A stretch of 64,000 bases of DNA from Comamonadaceae bacterium CG12_big_fil_rev_8_21_14_0_65_59_15 (GCA_002786915.1 PCUV01000114.1:974-64973); one strand, 5' to 3'; counted from the first letter of the stretch, positions 1-9,353 are shown. Numbers and translations are program-made. The notes: generated by a model from the sequence alone, not told the origin.

Positions 1-2409
1 GCGCCCGCCATTGCTGGCGGGCGATCCCCCTGGGCACGGCCTACCTCTGGCCAGTTTAAGAAGTTTCAATCCGCGCCCGCCATTGCTGGCGGGCGATCCA
101 GCCAAGCTGGCTCCCAAGCGGTACGGCGATATGCGTTTCAATCCGCGCCCGCCATTGCTGGCGGGCGATCCGTCGTGCACTTGCAGGCAGTCGCCGTCTT
201 CGCTCAGTTTCAATCCGCGCCCGCCATTGCTGGCGGGCGATCCCTGGCTCAAGGCAGCCTGGCGCTCCTGGATCTCGGTTTCAATCCGCGCCCGCCATTG
301 CTGGCGGGCGATCCCCTCAACGGCAGGCGGGTTGTTTTTGATTGACAAGCGTTTCAATCCGCGCCCGCCATTGCTGGCGGGCGATCCCCGGTAGCCGCCA
401 CACCGCGCTCAGTGCTATTGTCAGTTTCAATCCGCGCCCGCCATTGCTGGCGGGCGATCCCCTCCAAGAACTGCCACGAATCACGGTCAAACCACAGTTT
501 CAATCCGCGCCCGCCATTGCTGGCGGGCGATCCCCCAAAATACGCGCGAGCGCTTGACTGCCTTTGCCGAGTTTCAATCCGCGCCCGCCATTGCTGGCGG
601 GCGATCCCCCTGGGCACGGCCTACCTCTGGCCAGTTTAAGAAGTTTCAATCCGCGCCCGCCATTGCTGGCGGGCGATCCCCTAACCCGCTCGAAGGTACT
701 ATCCCCAGTATGCTGGGTTTCAATCCGCGCCCGCCATTGCTGGCGGGCGATCCCTCGGCACGCACACGGTTGTCCTGACCTAAAAGAGGTTTCAATCCGC
801 GCCCGCCATTGCTGGCGGGCGATCCTGGCCGCAGAGGTCGCAACATTGGAGGATTTATGGGTTTCAATCCGCGCCCGCCATTGCTGGCGGGCGATCCTTC
901 CGGCAAATAGGGAATTTCCCCGTTTTCCGGCGTGTTTCAATCCGCGCCCGCCATTGCTGGCGGGCGATCCCAGTTCCGGCACCATGTCGGCCGGCACAAA
1001 AAGCAGTTTCAATCCGCGCCCGCCATTGCTGGCGGGCGATCCCACTGCGGATGCAATGGATGACCGAGCACGGCATGTTTCAATCCGCGCCCGCCATTGC
1101 TGGCGGGCGATCCTTCTGCACGCGATGGATGCCTCGCTCGCTGGTATTGTTTCAATCCGCGCCCGCCATTGCTGGCGGGCGATCCCATTGGGCACGGCCT
1201 ACCTCTGGCCAGTTTAAGAAGTTTCAATCCGCGCCCGCCATTGCTGGCGGGCGATCCCCTAACCCGCTCGAAGGTACTATCCCCAGTATGCTGGGTTTCA
1301 ATCCGCGCCCGCCATTGCTGGCGGGCGATCCCTCGGCACGCACACGGTTGTCCTGACCTAAAAGAGGTTTCAATCCGCGCCCGCCATTGCTGGCGGGCGA
1401 TCCTGGCCGCAGAGGTCGCAACATTGGAGGATTTATGGGTTTCAATCCGCGCCCGCCATTGCTGGCGGGCGATCCTTCCGGCAAATAGGGAATTTCCCCG
1501 TTTTCCGGCGTGTTTCAATCCGCGCCCGCCATTGCTGGCGGGCGATCCCAGTTCCGGCACCATGTCGGCCGGCACAAAAAGCAGTTTCAATCCGCGCCCG
1601 CCATTGCTGGCGGGCGATCCCACTGCGGATGCAATGGATGACCGAGCACGGCATGTTTCAATCCGCGCCCGCCATTGCTGGCGGGCGATCCTTCTGCACG
1701 CGATGGATGCCTCGCTCGCTGGTATTGTTTCAATCCGCGCCCGCCATTGCTGGCGGGCGATCCCATCGACCATGGTTTGCTCGGCGCTTTTACGAATCGT
1801 TTCAATCCGCGCCCGCCATTGCTGGCGGGCGATCCATCGACCATGGTTTGCTCGGCGCTTTTACGAATCGTTTCAATCCGCGCCCGCCATTGCTGGCGGG
1901 CGATCCCAGTCAACATTTGTTAACGTAAGTTCTCTCTGCTGGTTTCAATCCGCGCCCGCCATTGCTGGCGGGCGATCCCATCATCATCAATCGCTGCCCG
2001 TTAAACTTGCTAGTTTCAATCCGCGCCCGCCATTGCTGGCGGGCGATCCAACGGTGTTTGCTCTCATAGTGCGGCCTAGTAAGGGTTTCAATCCGCGCCC
2101 GCCATTGCTGGCGGGCGATCCCGCCTTCTGAGCAGGCCGCCAAAGCGGCCTCATACGTTTCAATCCGCGCCCGCCATTGCTGGCGGGCGATCCTGCAGCA
2201 ATCGCTGCACGCAAAGCTGCAAAAGCGGTTTCAATCCGCGCCCGCCATTGCTGGCGGGCGATCCCCCCGCTTGCTCGACGGCACGCCCGTGGCTGGCTGG
2301 GTTTCAATCCGCGCCCGCCATTGCTGGCGGGCGATCCAGCCGCTTGGAATCATCATCCCGCTGCCCTTGATTGTTTCAATCCGCGCCCGCCATTGCTGGC
2401 GGGCGATCC
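1..2409 (-). CRISPR. CRISPR array, type I-C-like, 34 repeats, open at left edge
   Basis: Thirty-four near-identical 37-bp repeats (the first truncated, positions 1-27; the last 2373-2409) separate 33 spacers of 34-37 bp. Read on the minus strand each repeat begins GGATCGCCCGCC and ends GGATTGAAAC, the 3' end usual for I-C repeats. It contains an 8-bp stem, CGCCCGCC/GGCGGGCG, around the loop AGCAAT. The leader and cas genes lie to the right, so transcription is leftward and the newest spacers are near 2400. Only 23 spacer sequences are distinct, because an eight-unit block is duplicated (608-1185 and 1186-1763) and one spacer is doubled at 1764-1869. Long reading frames through the array are repeat artefacts. 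Confidence 0.99.
608..1763. repeat. Tandem duplication of eight repeat-spacer units (period 578 bp)
   Basis: Positions 608-1185 and 1186-1763 carry the same eight spacers in the same order. I see one difference: the first spacer of the second copy starts CATTGGGC instead of CCCTGGGC. The first spacer of the block also occurs at 28-62, giving three copies spaced about 580 bp apart. This is best explained by unequal recombination between repeats. Confidence 0.95.
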
Positions 2410-2633
2410 GCTTCGCACTCAACGCCTTGTCGGCATTCAATTTTTTTGTGTATTTGCGCGAACCTGACAATGACGCCTTGCTGTTGCAAAAAATCAAACT
2501 CCAGAAAAATCAAAAATCCGCTCAAAACAATTGGTTGCAAAGGGCGCGAACCTCTCAATGAAAAACCCCTCACTTCAGGTTCGCGGCGCTAACCATACCA
2601 CGGGAAGGCTTGGAGCGGCCGGGAAAACGGCGT
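2410..2633 (-). promoter_or_regulatory. CRISPR leader with repeated CGCGAACCT motif
   Basis: A 224-bp non-coding stretch between the last repeat and cas2; its array-proximal part (about 2430-2570) is clearly AT-rich against a GC-rich background. The motif CGCGAACCT occurs at 2457-2465 and 2545-2553, each followed two bases later by CAATGA, and inverted (AGGTTCGCG) at 2577-2585. The last two form a perfect 9-bp inverted repeat with a 23-nt loop. The position and base composition fit an array leader that contains the promoter and adaptation signals; the exact promoter was not located. Confidence 0.8.
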
Positions 2634-2924
2634 TCAAAGCACCAACGGCCCATCAAAATCCACGGCCTTGAAGATACCGTGTTCGATCACCTCAAAACCC
2701 CGCGTACCGGGGATGCGGTAGAGCCGCAGGCAGTCCAGCGTGGGGTCGATTTCTGCCAATAGTTCTCGCTCCAAGGTTTCAAACTTGGCCACGTCCAATT
2801 GGCACTCAAACACCGACTTTTGCACCCGTTGCCCGGTGCTTTCACACACCCGTGCCACGCGGCGCAAGCGGCGGCGACCGTCCTTGGTTTCGGTGTTCAC
2901 GTCGTAGCAAACCAATACCAGCAT
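2634..2924 (-). CDS. cas2: CRISPR adaptation protein Cas2
   Basis: Cas2 forms the scaffold dimer of the Cas1-Cas2 integrase that inserts new spacers at the leader end of the array. The protein is 96 residues, the normal length. The N-terminal strand MLVLVCYDVNT carries the conserved Asp8 of the ferredoxin-like fold, and the RRRLRRVARVCESTG stretch matches Cas2 helix 1. The gene starts 8 bases after the cas1 stop, so the two are surely co-transcribed, and it is the last cas gene before the leader. Identification is from motif, length and context. Confidence 0.97.
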   Translation of the reverse strand: MLVLVCYDVNTETKDGRRRLRRVARVCESTGQRVQKSVFECQLDVAKFETLERELLAEIDPTLDCLRLYRIPGTRGFEVIEHGIFKAVDFDGPLVL

Positions 2925-2932
2925 GATTCCCT

Positions 2933-3961
2933 TTACTTCGCCACAAACGGCACATAAGGTGCGCCGTCTTCGCGCAGGGCGCGGGCCAGCAGGCGAGCTT
3001 GCACCAGCGGCACCAGGCCCAGCGGTACGGACTGCGCCAGCAGCGGGTGGTTGATCTCATCCTTTTTACGCTCTTGATACGCCACCACCACGGCCTTGCG
3101 CGCATCGGGCTCCAGCGACACGCCGCCGCCTTCACGCAGCGCAAAGTCTTTTGCCACCACCTGCCCCCGGTTGATGAGCGTCAGGGCCAGCCGGTCGGCC
3201 CAGGGGCGGAACTCTTCCATCAAGTCCAGCGCCAGGGCGGCGCGGCCCGGGCGCAAGGCGTGCAAGAAACCTACCTGCGGGTCGAGTCCGGCGGCTTCCA
3301 GCGCACTGCGGCAGTCGTTCATCCACATGGCGTACAGAAACGACAGCATGGCGTTGAAGCGGTCACGCGGTGGGCGGCGGGTACGGCCATCCATGGCGAA
3401 AGCGGTGCGTTGGTCGGGGCGCACCAGCAGGTTCAGGCCGCTAAAGTATTGGCGCGCGGCTTCCCCTTCGACCCCGCGCAAGCTGTCCAGGTTGGCCACG
3501 TCAGGCAAGGCACGCAGGCTGGCAGCCAGGTCATCGGCGACGCGGGTCAGGGATTTGGCTTCATCCTCAGACTTGGCCTCACGGGCTCCGCGCTGCAAAA
3601 CTTGGCGGGTGTTTTTGATCTTGCCCGCCACGCTGGCGCGCGCCATGTCCAGCGTGAAAGCGGCATTCGCCACGCGCTGAAACTGGGCCTGGCGCAGCAG
3701 CACATTGCCGCTGATGGCACCTTCCAGCCGGGCCTTGAAGCGCCCGTTGTCGTCCAGCAGCACCAGCGCCTTGCCGTCGTCAGCCAGGCGGTGCATCAGC
3801 GGGGCGGACAGGTTGACGTGGCCAAAACACACAACAGATTGCAGGTGGTGCAGCGGCACGCGCAAGCGGGTTTCGCGGTCTACCTCCACACGCAGGGTGT
3901 CGTTGTCCAGCCGCAGGTAGGTGTCTGGTGTGGTGACGTAGAGGGTGTTGAGGAGTTGCAT
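2933..3961 (-). CDS. cas1: CRISPR integrase Cas1 (I-C type)
   Basis: Cas1 is the metal-dependent integrase that joins prespacers to the leader-repeat junction together with Cas2. At 342 residues it has the usual length. The active-site positions are visible: Glu165 in GVEGEAAR, His234 in GFLHALRPGR, and the acidic pair in DLMEEF (about 246-250). The N-terminal beta domain begins with LLNTLYVTTP, as in I-C Cas1 proteins. It lies just upstream of cas2 and directly follows a toxin-antitoxin pair that separates it from cas4, with only a few bases between the toxin gene and this one. Confidence 0.98.
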   Translation of the reverse strand: MQLLNTLYVTTPDTYLRLDNDTLRVEVDRETRLRVPLHHLQSVVCFGHVNLSAPLMHRLADDGKALVLLDDNGRFKARLEGAISGNVLLRQAQFQRVANAAFTLDMARASVAGKIKNTRQVLQRGAREAKSEDEAKSLTRVADDLAASLRALPDVANLDSLRGVEGEAARQYFSGLNLLVRPDQRTAFAMDGRTRRPPRDRFNAMLSFLYAMWMNDCRSALEAAGLDPQVGFLHALRPGRAALALDLMEEFRPWADRLALTLINRGQVVAKDFALREGGGVSLEPDARKAVVVAYQERKKDEINHPLLAQSVPLGLVPLVQARLLARALREDGAPYVPFVAK

Positions 3962-3965
3962 CGGG

Positions 3966-4256
3966 TTAGTGTTTCAACCAATAGCCCGGGCGACGTCTTT
4001 GATGCGATACCGCAAAGACACGAAACACGTCACCATCAATCCGGTAATGCACGGTGTAGGGGAAAACCTTCAATGGCATCGCACGGGTATTTTTTGGCCC
4101 CGGCGTACCAAGGCCTGGGCTCACCATCAAAAGCGCCACTTTGGCATTCAGCTCATCGCGAAAAATGGCTGCTTGACGCTGCCCGGCCTCATTCAAATAC
4201 CAAGCAAATGCTTCGCGTACCTCTTTTAACGCAGCGGCACGATAGACCAACTTCAT
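3966..4256 (-). CDS. RelE/ParE-type toxin in the cas operon
   Basis: A 96-residue basic protein with the ParE/RelE signature: an N-terminal YRAAALKEVREAFAWYL helix pair, a central SPGLGTPG turn, the VFPYTVHYRID strands and a C-terminal VSHQRRRPGYW, which resembles the RelE-family active-site strand. Members either block ribosomes by mRNA cleavage or poison gyrase; the sequence does not say which applies here. Its start overlaps the stop of the upstream gene by 4 bases (ATGA), the normal coupling of a toxin to its antitoxin. It sits between cas4 and cas1 in the same direction. Confidence 0.88.
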   Translation of the reverse strand: MKLVYRAAALKEVREAFAWYLNEAGQRQAAIFRDELNAKVALLMVSPGLGTPGPKNTRAMPLKVFPYTVHYRIDGDVFRVFAVSHQRRRPGYWLKH

Positions 4257-4504
4257 GCTTGTTTACGGTTGAGCATGGCATCCAATTCGGCTTGCACTTG
4301 TTCAAAGGGAATGTCCTGCCCTTGCCCCGCTTCAAATTCAGTCACGCGGCGCTCAATTTCATCATCCCAGGCTTGTGCAATGACGGCGGGCGAGTCGGTC
4401 ATCGCTGAATCCAGACTGTCCACCAAGCGAACAATCAAGGCGTTGCGCTCACGCTCGGGCAGTGCCAACGCTTGCACTTCAATTTCACTTAATGTGGCGG
4501 TCAT
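4253..4504 (-). CDS. Antitoxin, putative addiction module component family
   Basis: An 83-residue acidic protein. LSEIEVQALALPERERNALIVRLVDSL followed by AWDDEIERRVTEFEAGQ is characteristic of the short 'addiction module component' antitoxins (TIGR02574-like) that pair with RelE/ParE toxins. The C-terminal half is acidic and probably wraps the toxin. It is translationally coupled to the toxin gene by a 4-base overlap and lies 29 bases beyond the cas4 stop, so the pair may be carried on the cas transcript. Function is inferred from family pattern and pairing. Confidence 0.87.
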   Translation of the reverse strand: MTATLSEIEVQALALPERERNALIVRLVDSLDSAMTDSPAVIAQAWDDEIERRVTEFEAGQGQDIPFEQVQAELDAMLNRKQA

Positions 4505-4533
4505 GGCTTGTTCCTTTCAGAAGGGTTTTCATC

Positions 4534-5172
4534 TTACACGTCAGGGTCAAACAAGGCGGCGCGGGCGGAGAGCAAGCCTGCGTGCGTGGCTTGTGGCTGG
4601 CAACGCTCTTGCAAAGAACAGGCCTTGCAGCGCCTGGCCGCTTGCTCACCGCTCAGGGGCGCAGGCAGCTTGCCGCTGGTCAGCATCTGGCGAATGGCCT
4701 GCGCGGTTTGCGCCACGTCTGCTTTCAGCTGCGCGGTGATGGGCACGACCCGGCGGCGCTTGGAGGTGGCGTAATACAGCGCACCTTCGTTCACGGGCTT
4801 GCCGGTCATGGACTCCAGGCACAGGGCTTGCGCGGCCAACTGAATATCGTCACACGCAGCAATGTCGGCAGCTTTGTTGCGGCTGCCGTGTTTGTATTCC
4901 ACCGGGTAGGGCACACCACCAGCCAGAAACTCCACCACGTCGGACTTGCCGATCAAGCCCAGCCCGTCATGCCACAGCGGCAAGGCGCGCTCCACGCGCA
5001 CGCCCTTGGCGGTTTCCACGCCCGGTTGGTCGGCACGCGCGTGCACGGCCTGGCCACGCAGCGTGAAGACGTTATCGTCAAACACCTGCTCCAGGTGAAT
5101 CAGGCCGCACTGGCGCGGGCAGTAGTGCCAGTGCTGCAGGGCAGACAGGGGGACGGGTTCGATCGATTCCAT
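4534..5172 (-). CDS. cas4: CRISPR-associated exonuclease Cas4
   Basis: Cas4 is an Fe-S RecB-family nuclease that trims prespacers and helps select those next to a PAM. I start it at the ATG giving MESIEPVPLS, 212 residues; a longer frame exists but its extension lacks family features. Cys18 and Cys22 in HYCPRQC and Cys182, Cys185 and Cys191 in CKACSLQERC supply the 4Fe-4S ligands. Asp78 (GKSDVVEF), Glu92 and Lys94 (VEYKHG) and Gln111/Gln115 form the RecB-like active site. It is cut off from cas1 by the toxin-antitoxin pair and from cas3 by a BRO-N gene. Confidence 0.96.
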   Translation of the reverse strand: MESIEPVPLSALQHWHYCPRQCGLIHLEQVFDDNVFTLRGQAVHARADQPGVETAKGVRVERALPLWHDGLGLIGKSDVVEFLAGGVPYPVEYKHGSRNKAADIAACDDIQLAAQALCLESMTGKPVNEGALYYATSKRRRVVPITAQLKADVAQTAQAIRQMLTSGKLPAPLSGEQAARRCKACSLQERCQPQATHAGLLSARAALFDPDV

Positions 5173-5227
5173 GGCCTGTTGGTTTATGAAAAACTGCCTC
5201 AAGCGCTTATCTAGTGTGCGCCACCAG

Positions 5228-6052
5228 CTATTTTTTTGATTTACTTGGCAAAAAGCTTTCGCCTGAAATGACGGACTTGCCGGTTTGGCTCTCCAACTGG
5301 TTGCGCGCCTGCCGGGCAATGCGCCCACCGGCTTTGGCAGCGGTTTTGTTCTCAGCCATGCCAGTGGCTTCCACACTTTGCGCAATCTGGCGGGTGGACA
5401 GTTCGGCCAGCGCGGTAAAGATCAGCTCGGCCTCGCTCATGTGGTCGCGCAGGTTGTGGCTGGTGAGTCCCTTCATATCTTTGTGTTCTGCCACACTCAT
5501 GCCCGACCATTCCTGGTGAATGATATTGGTCAGGATGGCAAATTCACTGCCCTTTTTGATGTCGTGCTCGCTCCAGTAGTCGGTGAGCTTGTTGCGTGTT
5601 TCCTGCCCGGTCATGCGCTGCTGGATCCACTTGTCGCTGCGGCCATGTTTTTGCCACGTCTCTCGGGCGCGATCGAGCGACAGGGCTGGGTCAGCCATCT
5701 CTTGCATGCGCTCGTAGCCGACTTTTGCCAGCCAAAGTTTGATCGGCTCGGCTTTGGGGCTGGGTACCGACTGGACTAGGCGCAGCAGGGTTTCGGCGGT
5801 GGCGACGTCGGTGAGGTAGTTTTTGCCATCGGCGGCAGGCAATTTCAGTCGGTGACAGTTTGTCACCGACTCACTGCCTTCCTTGCTCAGGCGCTCTTTA
5901 AGCTTGTTCCAGTACTTGCGCGCCGTCTGGTAATCGGCCTGCTGGGTCAGCACTTGCACCACGTCAATGACAGAGAACCACCATATCTCGGTATTCTCGT
6001 CATAGACGCGGCGGATGGATTGACCGTCGAATTCGGTGGGCAGGATTTTCAT
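5228..6052 (-). CDS. BRO-N domain / DinD-like protein within the cas operon
   Basis: A 274-residue protein starting MKILPTEFDG. The first about 110 residues (RRVYDENTEIWWFSVIDVV through KNYLTDVATAETLLRLVQS) fit the BRO-N DNA-binding domain of phage antirepressors. The middle part (LSLDRARETWQKHGRSDKW, then ILTNIIHQEWSG) resembles DNA-damage-inducible protein D. The C-terminus is a basic helix rich in Ala, Arg and Lys. It lies between cas3 (82-base gap) and cas4 (55-base gap) on the same strand and is not a known core cas gene. A DNA-binding or regulatory role is inferred; an anti-phage or SOS-linked accessory role is possible but unproven. Confidence 0.75.
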   Translation of the reverse strand: MKILPTEFDGQSIRRVYDENTEIWWFSVIDVVQVLTQQADYQTARKYWNKLKERLSKEGSESVTNCHRLKLPAADGKNYLTDVATAETLLRLVQSVPSPKAEPIKLWLAKVGYERMQEMADPALSLDRARETWQKHGRSDKWIQQRMTGQETRNKLTDYWSEHDIKKGSEFAILTNIIHQEWSGMSVAEHKDMKGLTSHNLRDHMSEAELIFTALAELSTRQIAQSVEATGMAENKTAAKAGGRIARQARNQLESQTGKSVISGESFLPSKSKK

Positions 6053-6133
6053 GTTGGCTCCAATAGGCAATGTTTTGTCATAGTCGCACCCTTTGCAGGC
6101 AGCACAGCGTTCCCCAACGGGAGGCATTGGTCA

Positions 6134-8455
6134 TCAAATAAAAAATCCATGCGCAATCCTTAGTGGCTGTTGGTCCAACCACTCCGCCATATACCCAAAA
6201 CAATCAGGGTCGTATCGCCATCCCTCTGGCAGAACATACAAATCGTCCGACCCTGAAATGACGCGATCAATTCCAAGATGTTGAATCTTTTGCGGATACA
6301 TCTGCACACTGTGTAGAACCAGCTCTTCGCGCTTGACTGGATACCCCATCTTGATCCGTTCTGCCATAGCACGGTCTATCAGCACAGTGCGCGTGTCGCT
6401 ATCGATGAGGCGACACTTCTTGGCAACTTCTGGATAGTCGAATTTATTCTCCAGATGTACCGCTTCCAAGGCGATATTTTGCTGCTTTGTTTTGAATTCC
6501 ATTCTCAAAGATTGCAAGCACACCGCCACCAAATCTGTAGGCTTAGAAGCTGAAATAAGGTTGGCATCAAACAGTTCAGCCAACGCCTGTTTGGATGCGG
6601 CAAGCGCAATCTTGTTATCCGGAAATTTGGATACATCAGCAAAATCGAAATCCCACACTTGGGATACACCACGATTGGCCCCCCGATTGACTCGCCCCCC
6701 GGTCTGAATCAAGCTGGCCGTCGAACTACGTTGACGGAATCCGGTGCCGAATGAAAAATCCATACCGGCTTCTACCAGGCTTGTGGCTACCAATGTCCAG
6801 TTCTTTTTTTCTATCAACCACTGCGCAATTTTTTCAACCAGTTTCAAACGATCCACTGGCGCAAGCGCGGTAGAAAGATGCAGCACCTCCTGAGTTTGTC
6901 GGGCCTGCATATGAAAGGCAAGTACAGCTGCAGACTGCACGGTATTCACAATGACCAAACGTGGCCCTGGAGCAGTTTCGACCCATTCGCACAGCTCATC
7001 AACCTCCACTGGCTTTGAGCGGGTATCAAAGCAAACGCGTGCATGTTCAGCGACAAGCATTTGTTCACGCAAATCAAAAGACAGTGGCACAACAACAGGT
7101 TTTTGTCCTGACGACCGTTGTCCCGGTTCCTTGCCCTGTTTGATTGCGCAAAATTCGTCTAGCGCCCAGAATTCCGCGAGAGAACCGGAGGCCAAAACAA
7201 TATGGCCACCCCAATCATTCGTCCATTCAGTGAGCCAATTCCAGCTTACGGGCCAGAGTTGGGCTGGCATCGCTGCATGGGCTTCATCAACAAATACAGC
7301 AGAGCCAACTAGCTCATGTAGTTTGCGCAGTCTGCCGGTTTGATTGGCAGCCAGTGTTTCAAAAAACTGCACGGCAGTTGTTACGATAATCGGTGCCCGC
7401 CACGACGTAGCTAAGCCCCGTAGAGCAACATCACTGAAGTCGGCTTGGTGGTGATGTTCGGCAACCACTGCTTCGGGGTCTTCTCCAGTCAGAGTCAAAG
7501 CATCTCTATATCGTTTGACAGACTGTCGAATAATATTTGTGTAGGGTAAGACAACAAAAATGTGTCGTAGCTTTCGCGCAGCTGCGACTTGAAGTAGATG
7601 TGCCATAACGGCAGTTGTTTTGCCTGATCCGACAACTGCATCGCAACTTCGTAAACGAGGCCCGACATCCGCATTGCGACACGTCGCGTACAACTCATCA
7701 CGAATTGTTTGCCTAGCGCTTTCTGCATCGCTCACAACCATACCCGAAGGCTTTTTGAGAGCATCCACGTAAGCATCTAAAGCCGCCAGCCTTTCAAGCC
7801 ATCGTCCTGATGGCGTGTCAAAAGGCGAATCTTGTTTGTAATGTCGCGCTGTGTCAGTGTGGTCGGAGTCAACCAAGCATGACAGCAGCAATCGCCTGGT
7901 CAGGCCGCTGCAACTGGACAAACCCGATTCAATATTGGGTCGTCGTGTCCCCAACAATTTTTCATGGTTCTGCCGATACGAATCAAGCCGGGCATTGGTC
8001 GCCGCAATTGTTGGTGGATCATCATGGATACGAAACGGCTCAACATTCAACCGCTTCGAGCTTGGCTGACCCAAGCGTCGTTGCTCGGGCTGGAATTCAT
8101 ACCTTACCAATCCACGATGATGTGCACTGATCAAACCAGCAGCCTCCAATGCTCCATAAAGCGCAAGCAACGCAACACCAGCGTCTTCATGCCGGATATG
8201 GTTAGGTGATCGATGGTTCGCCCGTAATGTTTGCTGAAAACCGGGGTCAAGTTTCCCGAAATCATGGAAGCTGGTTGCATCGCCAATGATCGCTAAAAGT
8301 GCCTTTCGCGTGGGTCGATTTACATCACCCGGCGTGTAATGCCGGAGCATCGCTCGAGCACGATGGAAAGCCCCTCGTACCACGTTGCGGATGTGCTCAT
8401 CATAGGTTTGCGTCGGGCAACCATTGCGCGCGCTGTGGGCAAGAAAATCAACCAT
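6134..8455 (-). CDS. cas3: CRISPR helicase-nuclease Cas3 (HD fused)
   Basis: Cas3 is recruited by Cascade to degrade target DNA. Of 773 residues, the N-terminal part is an HD nuclease (His21, His64-Asp65 in SFHDFGK, HH at 112-113). The helicase core follows, with Walker A GSGKT at about 276-280, DEAH at 390-393 (VFVDEAHAAMP) and motif VI QTGGRVNRG near 600. I use the ATG at 8455, which overlaps the cas7 stop by 8 bases; an in-frame TTG lies 27 bases upstream. In standard I-C loci cas3 comes first, but here it follows cas7. Confidence 0.97.
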   Translation of the reverse strand: MVDFLAHSARNGCPTQTYDEHIRNVVRGAFHRARAMLRHYTPGDVNRPTRKALLAIIGDATSFHDFGKLDPGFQQTLRANHRSPNHIRHEDAGVALLALYGALEAAGLISAHHRGLVRYEFQPEQRRLGQPSSKRLNVEPFRIHDDPPTIAATNARLDSYRQNHEKLLGTRRPNIESGLSSCSGLTRRLLLSCLVDSDHTDTARHYKQDSPFDTPSGRWLERLAALDAYVDALKKPSGMVVSDAESARQTIRDELYATCRNADVGPRLRSCDAVVGSGKTTAVMAHLLQVAAARKLRHIFVVLPYTNIIRQSVKRYRDALTLTGEDPEAVVAEHHHQADFSDVALRGLATSWRAPIIVTTAVQFFETLAANQTGRLRKLHELVGSAVFVDEAHAAMPAQLWPVSWNWLTEWTNDWGGHIVLASGSLAEFWALDEFCAIKQGKEPGQRSSGQKPVVVPLSFDLREQMLVAEHARVCFDTRSKPVEVDELCEWVETAPGPRLVIVNTVQSAAVLAFHMQARQTQEVLHLSTALAPVDRLKLVEKIAQWLIEKKNWTLVATSLVEAGMDFSFGTGFRQRSSTASLIQTGGRVNRGANRGVSQVWDFDFADVSKFPDNKIALAASKQALAELFDANLISASKPTDLVAVCLQSLRMEFKTKQQNIALEAVHLENKFDYPEVAKKCRLIDSDTRTVLIDRAMAERIKMGYPVKREELVLHSVQMYPQKIQHLGIDRVISGSDDLYVLPEGWRYDPDCFGYMAEWLDQQPLRIAHGFFI

Positions 8456-9353
8456 GCTTGCGCGGGAAAACCTTTTCAACAAAATCGGGGTCCGTCAAAT
8501 CACCAAAATGTTTAAACCGACCTGCGAATTTGGTTTGCAGCTCTGCAGTCAACGCGCTTCCATCGTAGCCATAGTCTTCCCAACTGCTTGACGGTATTGC
8601 GGGGTCAGCTTTCTTCGGTGTGAGCGCATCGAGAATGGCAAAGTCAGATGCCGATCCGAGCTGATTAGCGTGTTCAAAGTACCAAGCATGGCGGACTTCA
8701 ACCAATGGTCGAATTCGTGATGCATTGTGTGCATACGCATAGGGGATTAAGCGGCAAAGCAACTCAATGTCATCGCTGGTACAACCACTCTTTTCAGCAG
8801 CCGTTGGGTTGACCAGAAAGGGCATCGCATAAACGCCATGCTCGACCACACGAAAGCCCAAAGGTGCCATCCCACGGTCTGTGTTTTTTGAGGCATCAAC
8901 ATTTGCGCTCACCGTATTCGTATCGCGCTGGATACGAACCTTGGCAGCAGAAACACCAATTGAGAACTGGGCTACTCCAGTCCGAATAAAGTTATCTTTC
9001 TCCTCCAAACTGGTACTGCCAAAAACGCGCACATCCCAGTAACGTTCTGAAAGCGATTTTTTCTCCCCGTCCTTTTTTTCTGCTTTTTCCTTTTCGCGTG
9101 AAGGTTGACTAACGTGAATTTCAAACGCCTCCGGCTTCAGTGCCATTAGCGACGCCATTTGGCCCCACACAGGCCCATCTTTTTGAATCAGTAGCTCACG
9201 CAGTTTTCGTTTGAACGACACATCGCTAATCATGCCCAGCCCATCATGCGCCCGCGTACGCGGATCACTCTCCCGATCTGGATCGCCATTGGGATTGGAA
9301 TTGCGAACTTCAATGACGAGTAGCCCGGTAACGCGTGGAATGTTGTATTTCAT
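8448..9353 (-). CDS. cas7: Cascade backbone protein Cas7 (Csd2/Csh2 family)
   Basis: Cas7 polymerises along the crRNA to form the Cascade backbone. The start MKYNIPRVTG is preceded by a good Shine-Dalgarno (AGAGG) and gives 301 residues. The hallmark NSNPNGDPD at residues 18-26, followed by DPRTRAHDGLGMISD, identifies the Csd2/Csh2 branch used by I-B and I-C systems. RIQRDTNTVSANVDASKNTD lies in the central RRM region. A Lys/Glu-rich insertion (REKEKAEKKDGEKK) precedes SERYWDVRVFG. It is flanked by cas8, 13 bases upstream, and cas3, overlapping. Confidence 0.95.
   Translation of the reverse strand: MKYNIPRVTGLLVIEVRNSNPNGDPDRESDPRTRAHDGLGMISDVSFKRKLRELLIQKDGPVWGQMASLMALKPEAFEIHVSQPSREKEKAEKKDGEKKSLSERYWDVRVFGSTSLEEKDNFIRTGVAQFSIGVSAAKVRIQRDTNTVSANVDASKNTDRGMAPLGFRVVEHGVYAMPFLVNPTAAEKSGCTSDDIELLCRLIPYAYAHNASRIRPLVEVRHAWYFEHANQLGSASDFAILDALTPKKADPAIPSSSWEDYGYDGSALTAELQTKFAGRFKHFGDLTDPDFVEKVFPRKHG

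Noticed and set aside
11-2131. Long reading frames on both strands inside the CRISPR array
   Set aside because: They are periodic translations of the repeat and do not look like proteins.
2999-4408. A 469-codon frame on the plus strand opposite cas1
   Set aside because: It is antisense to clear cas1 and toxin genes and is explained by GC-rich codon bias.
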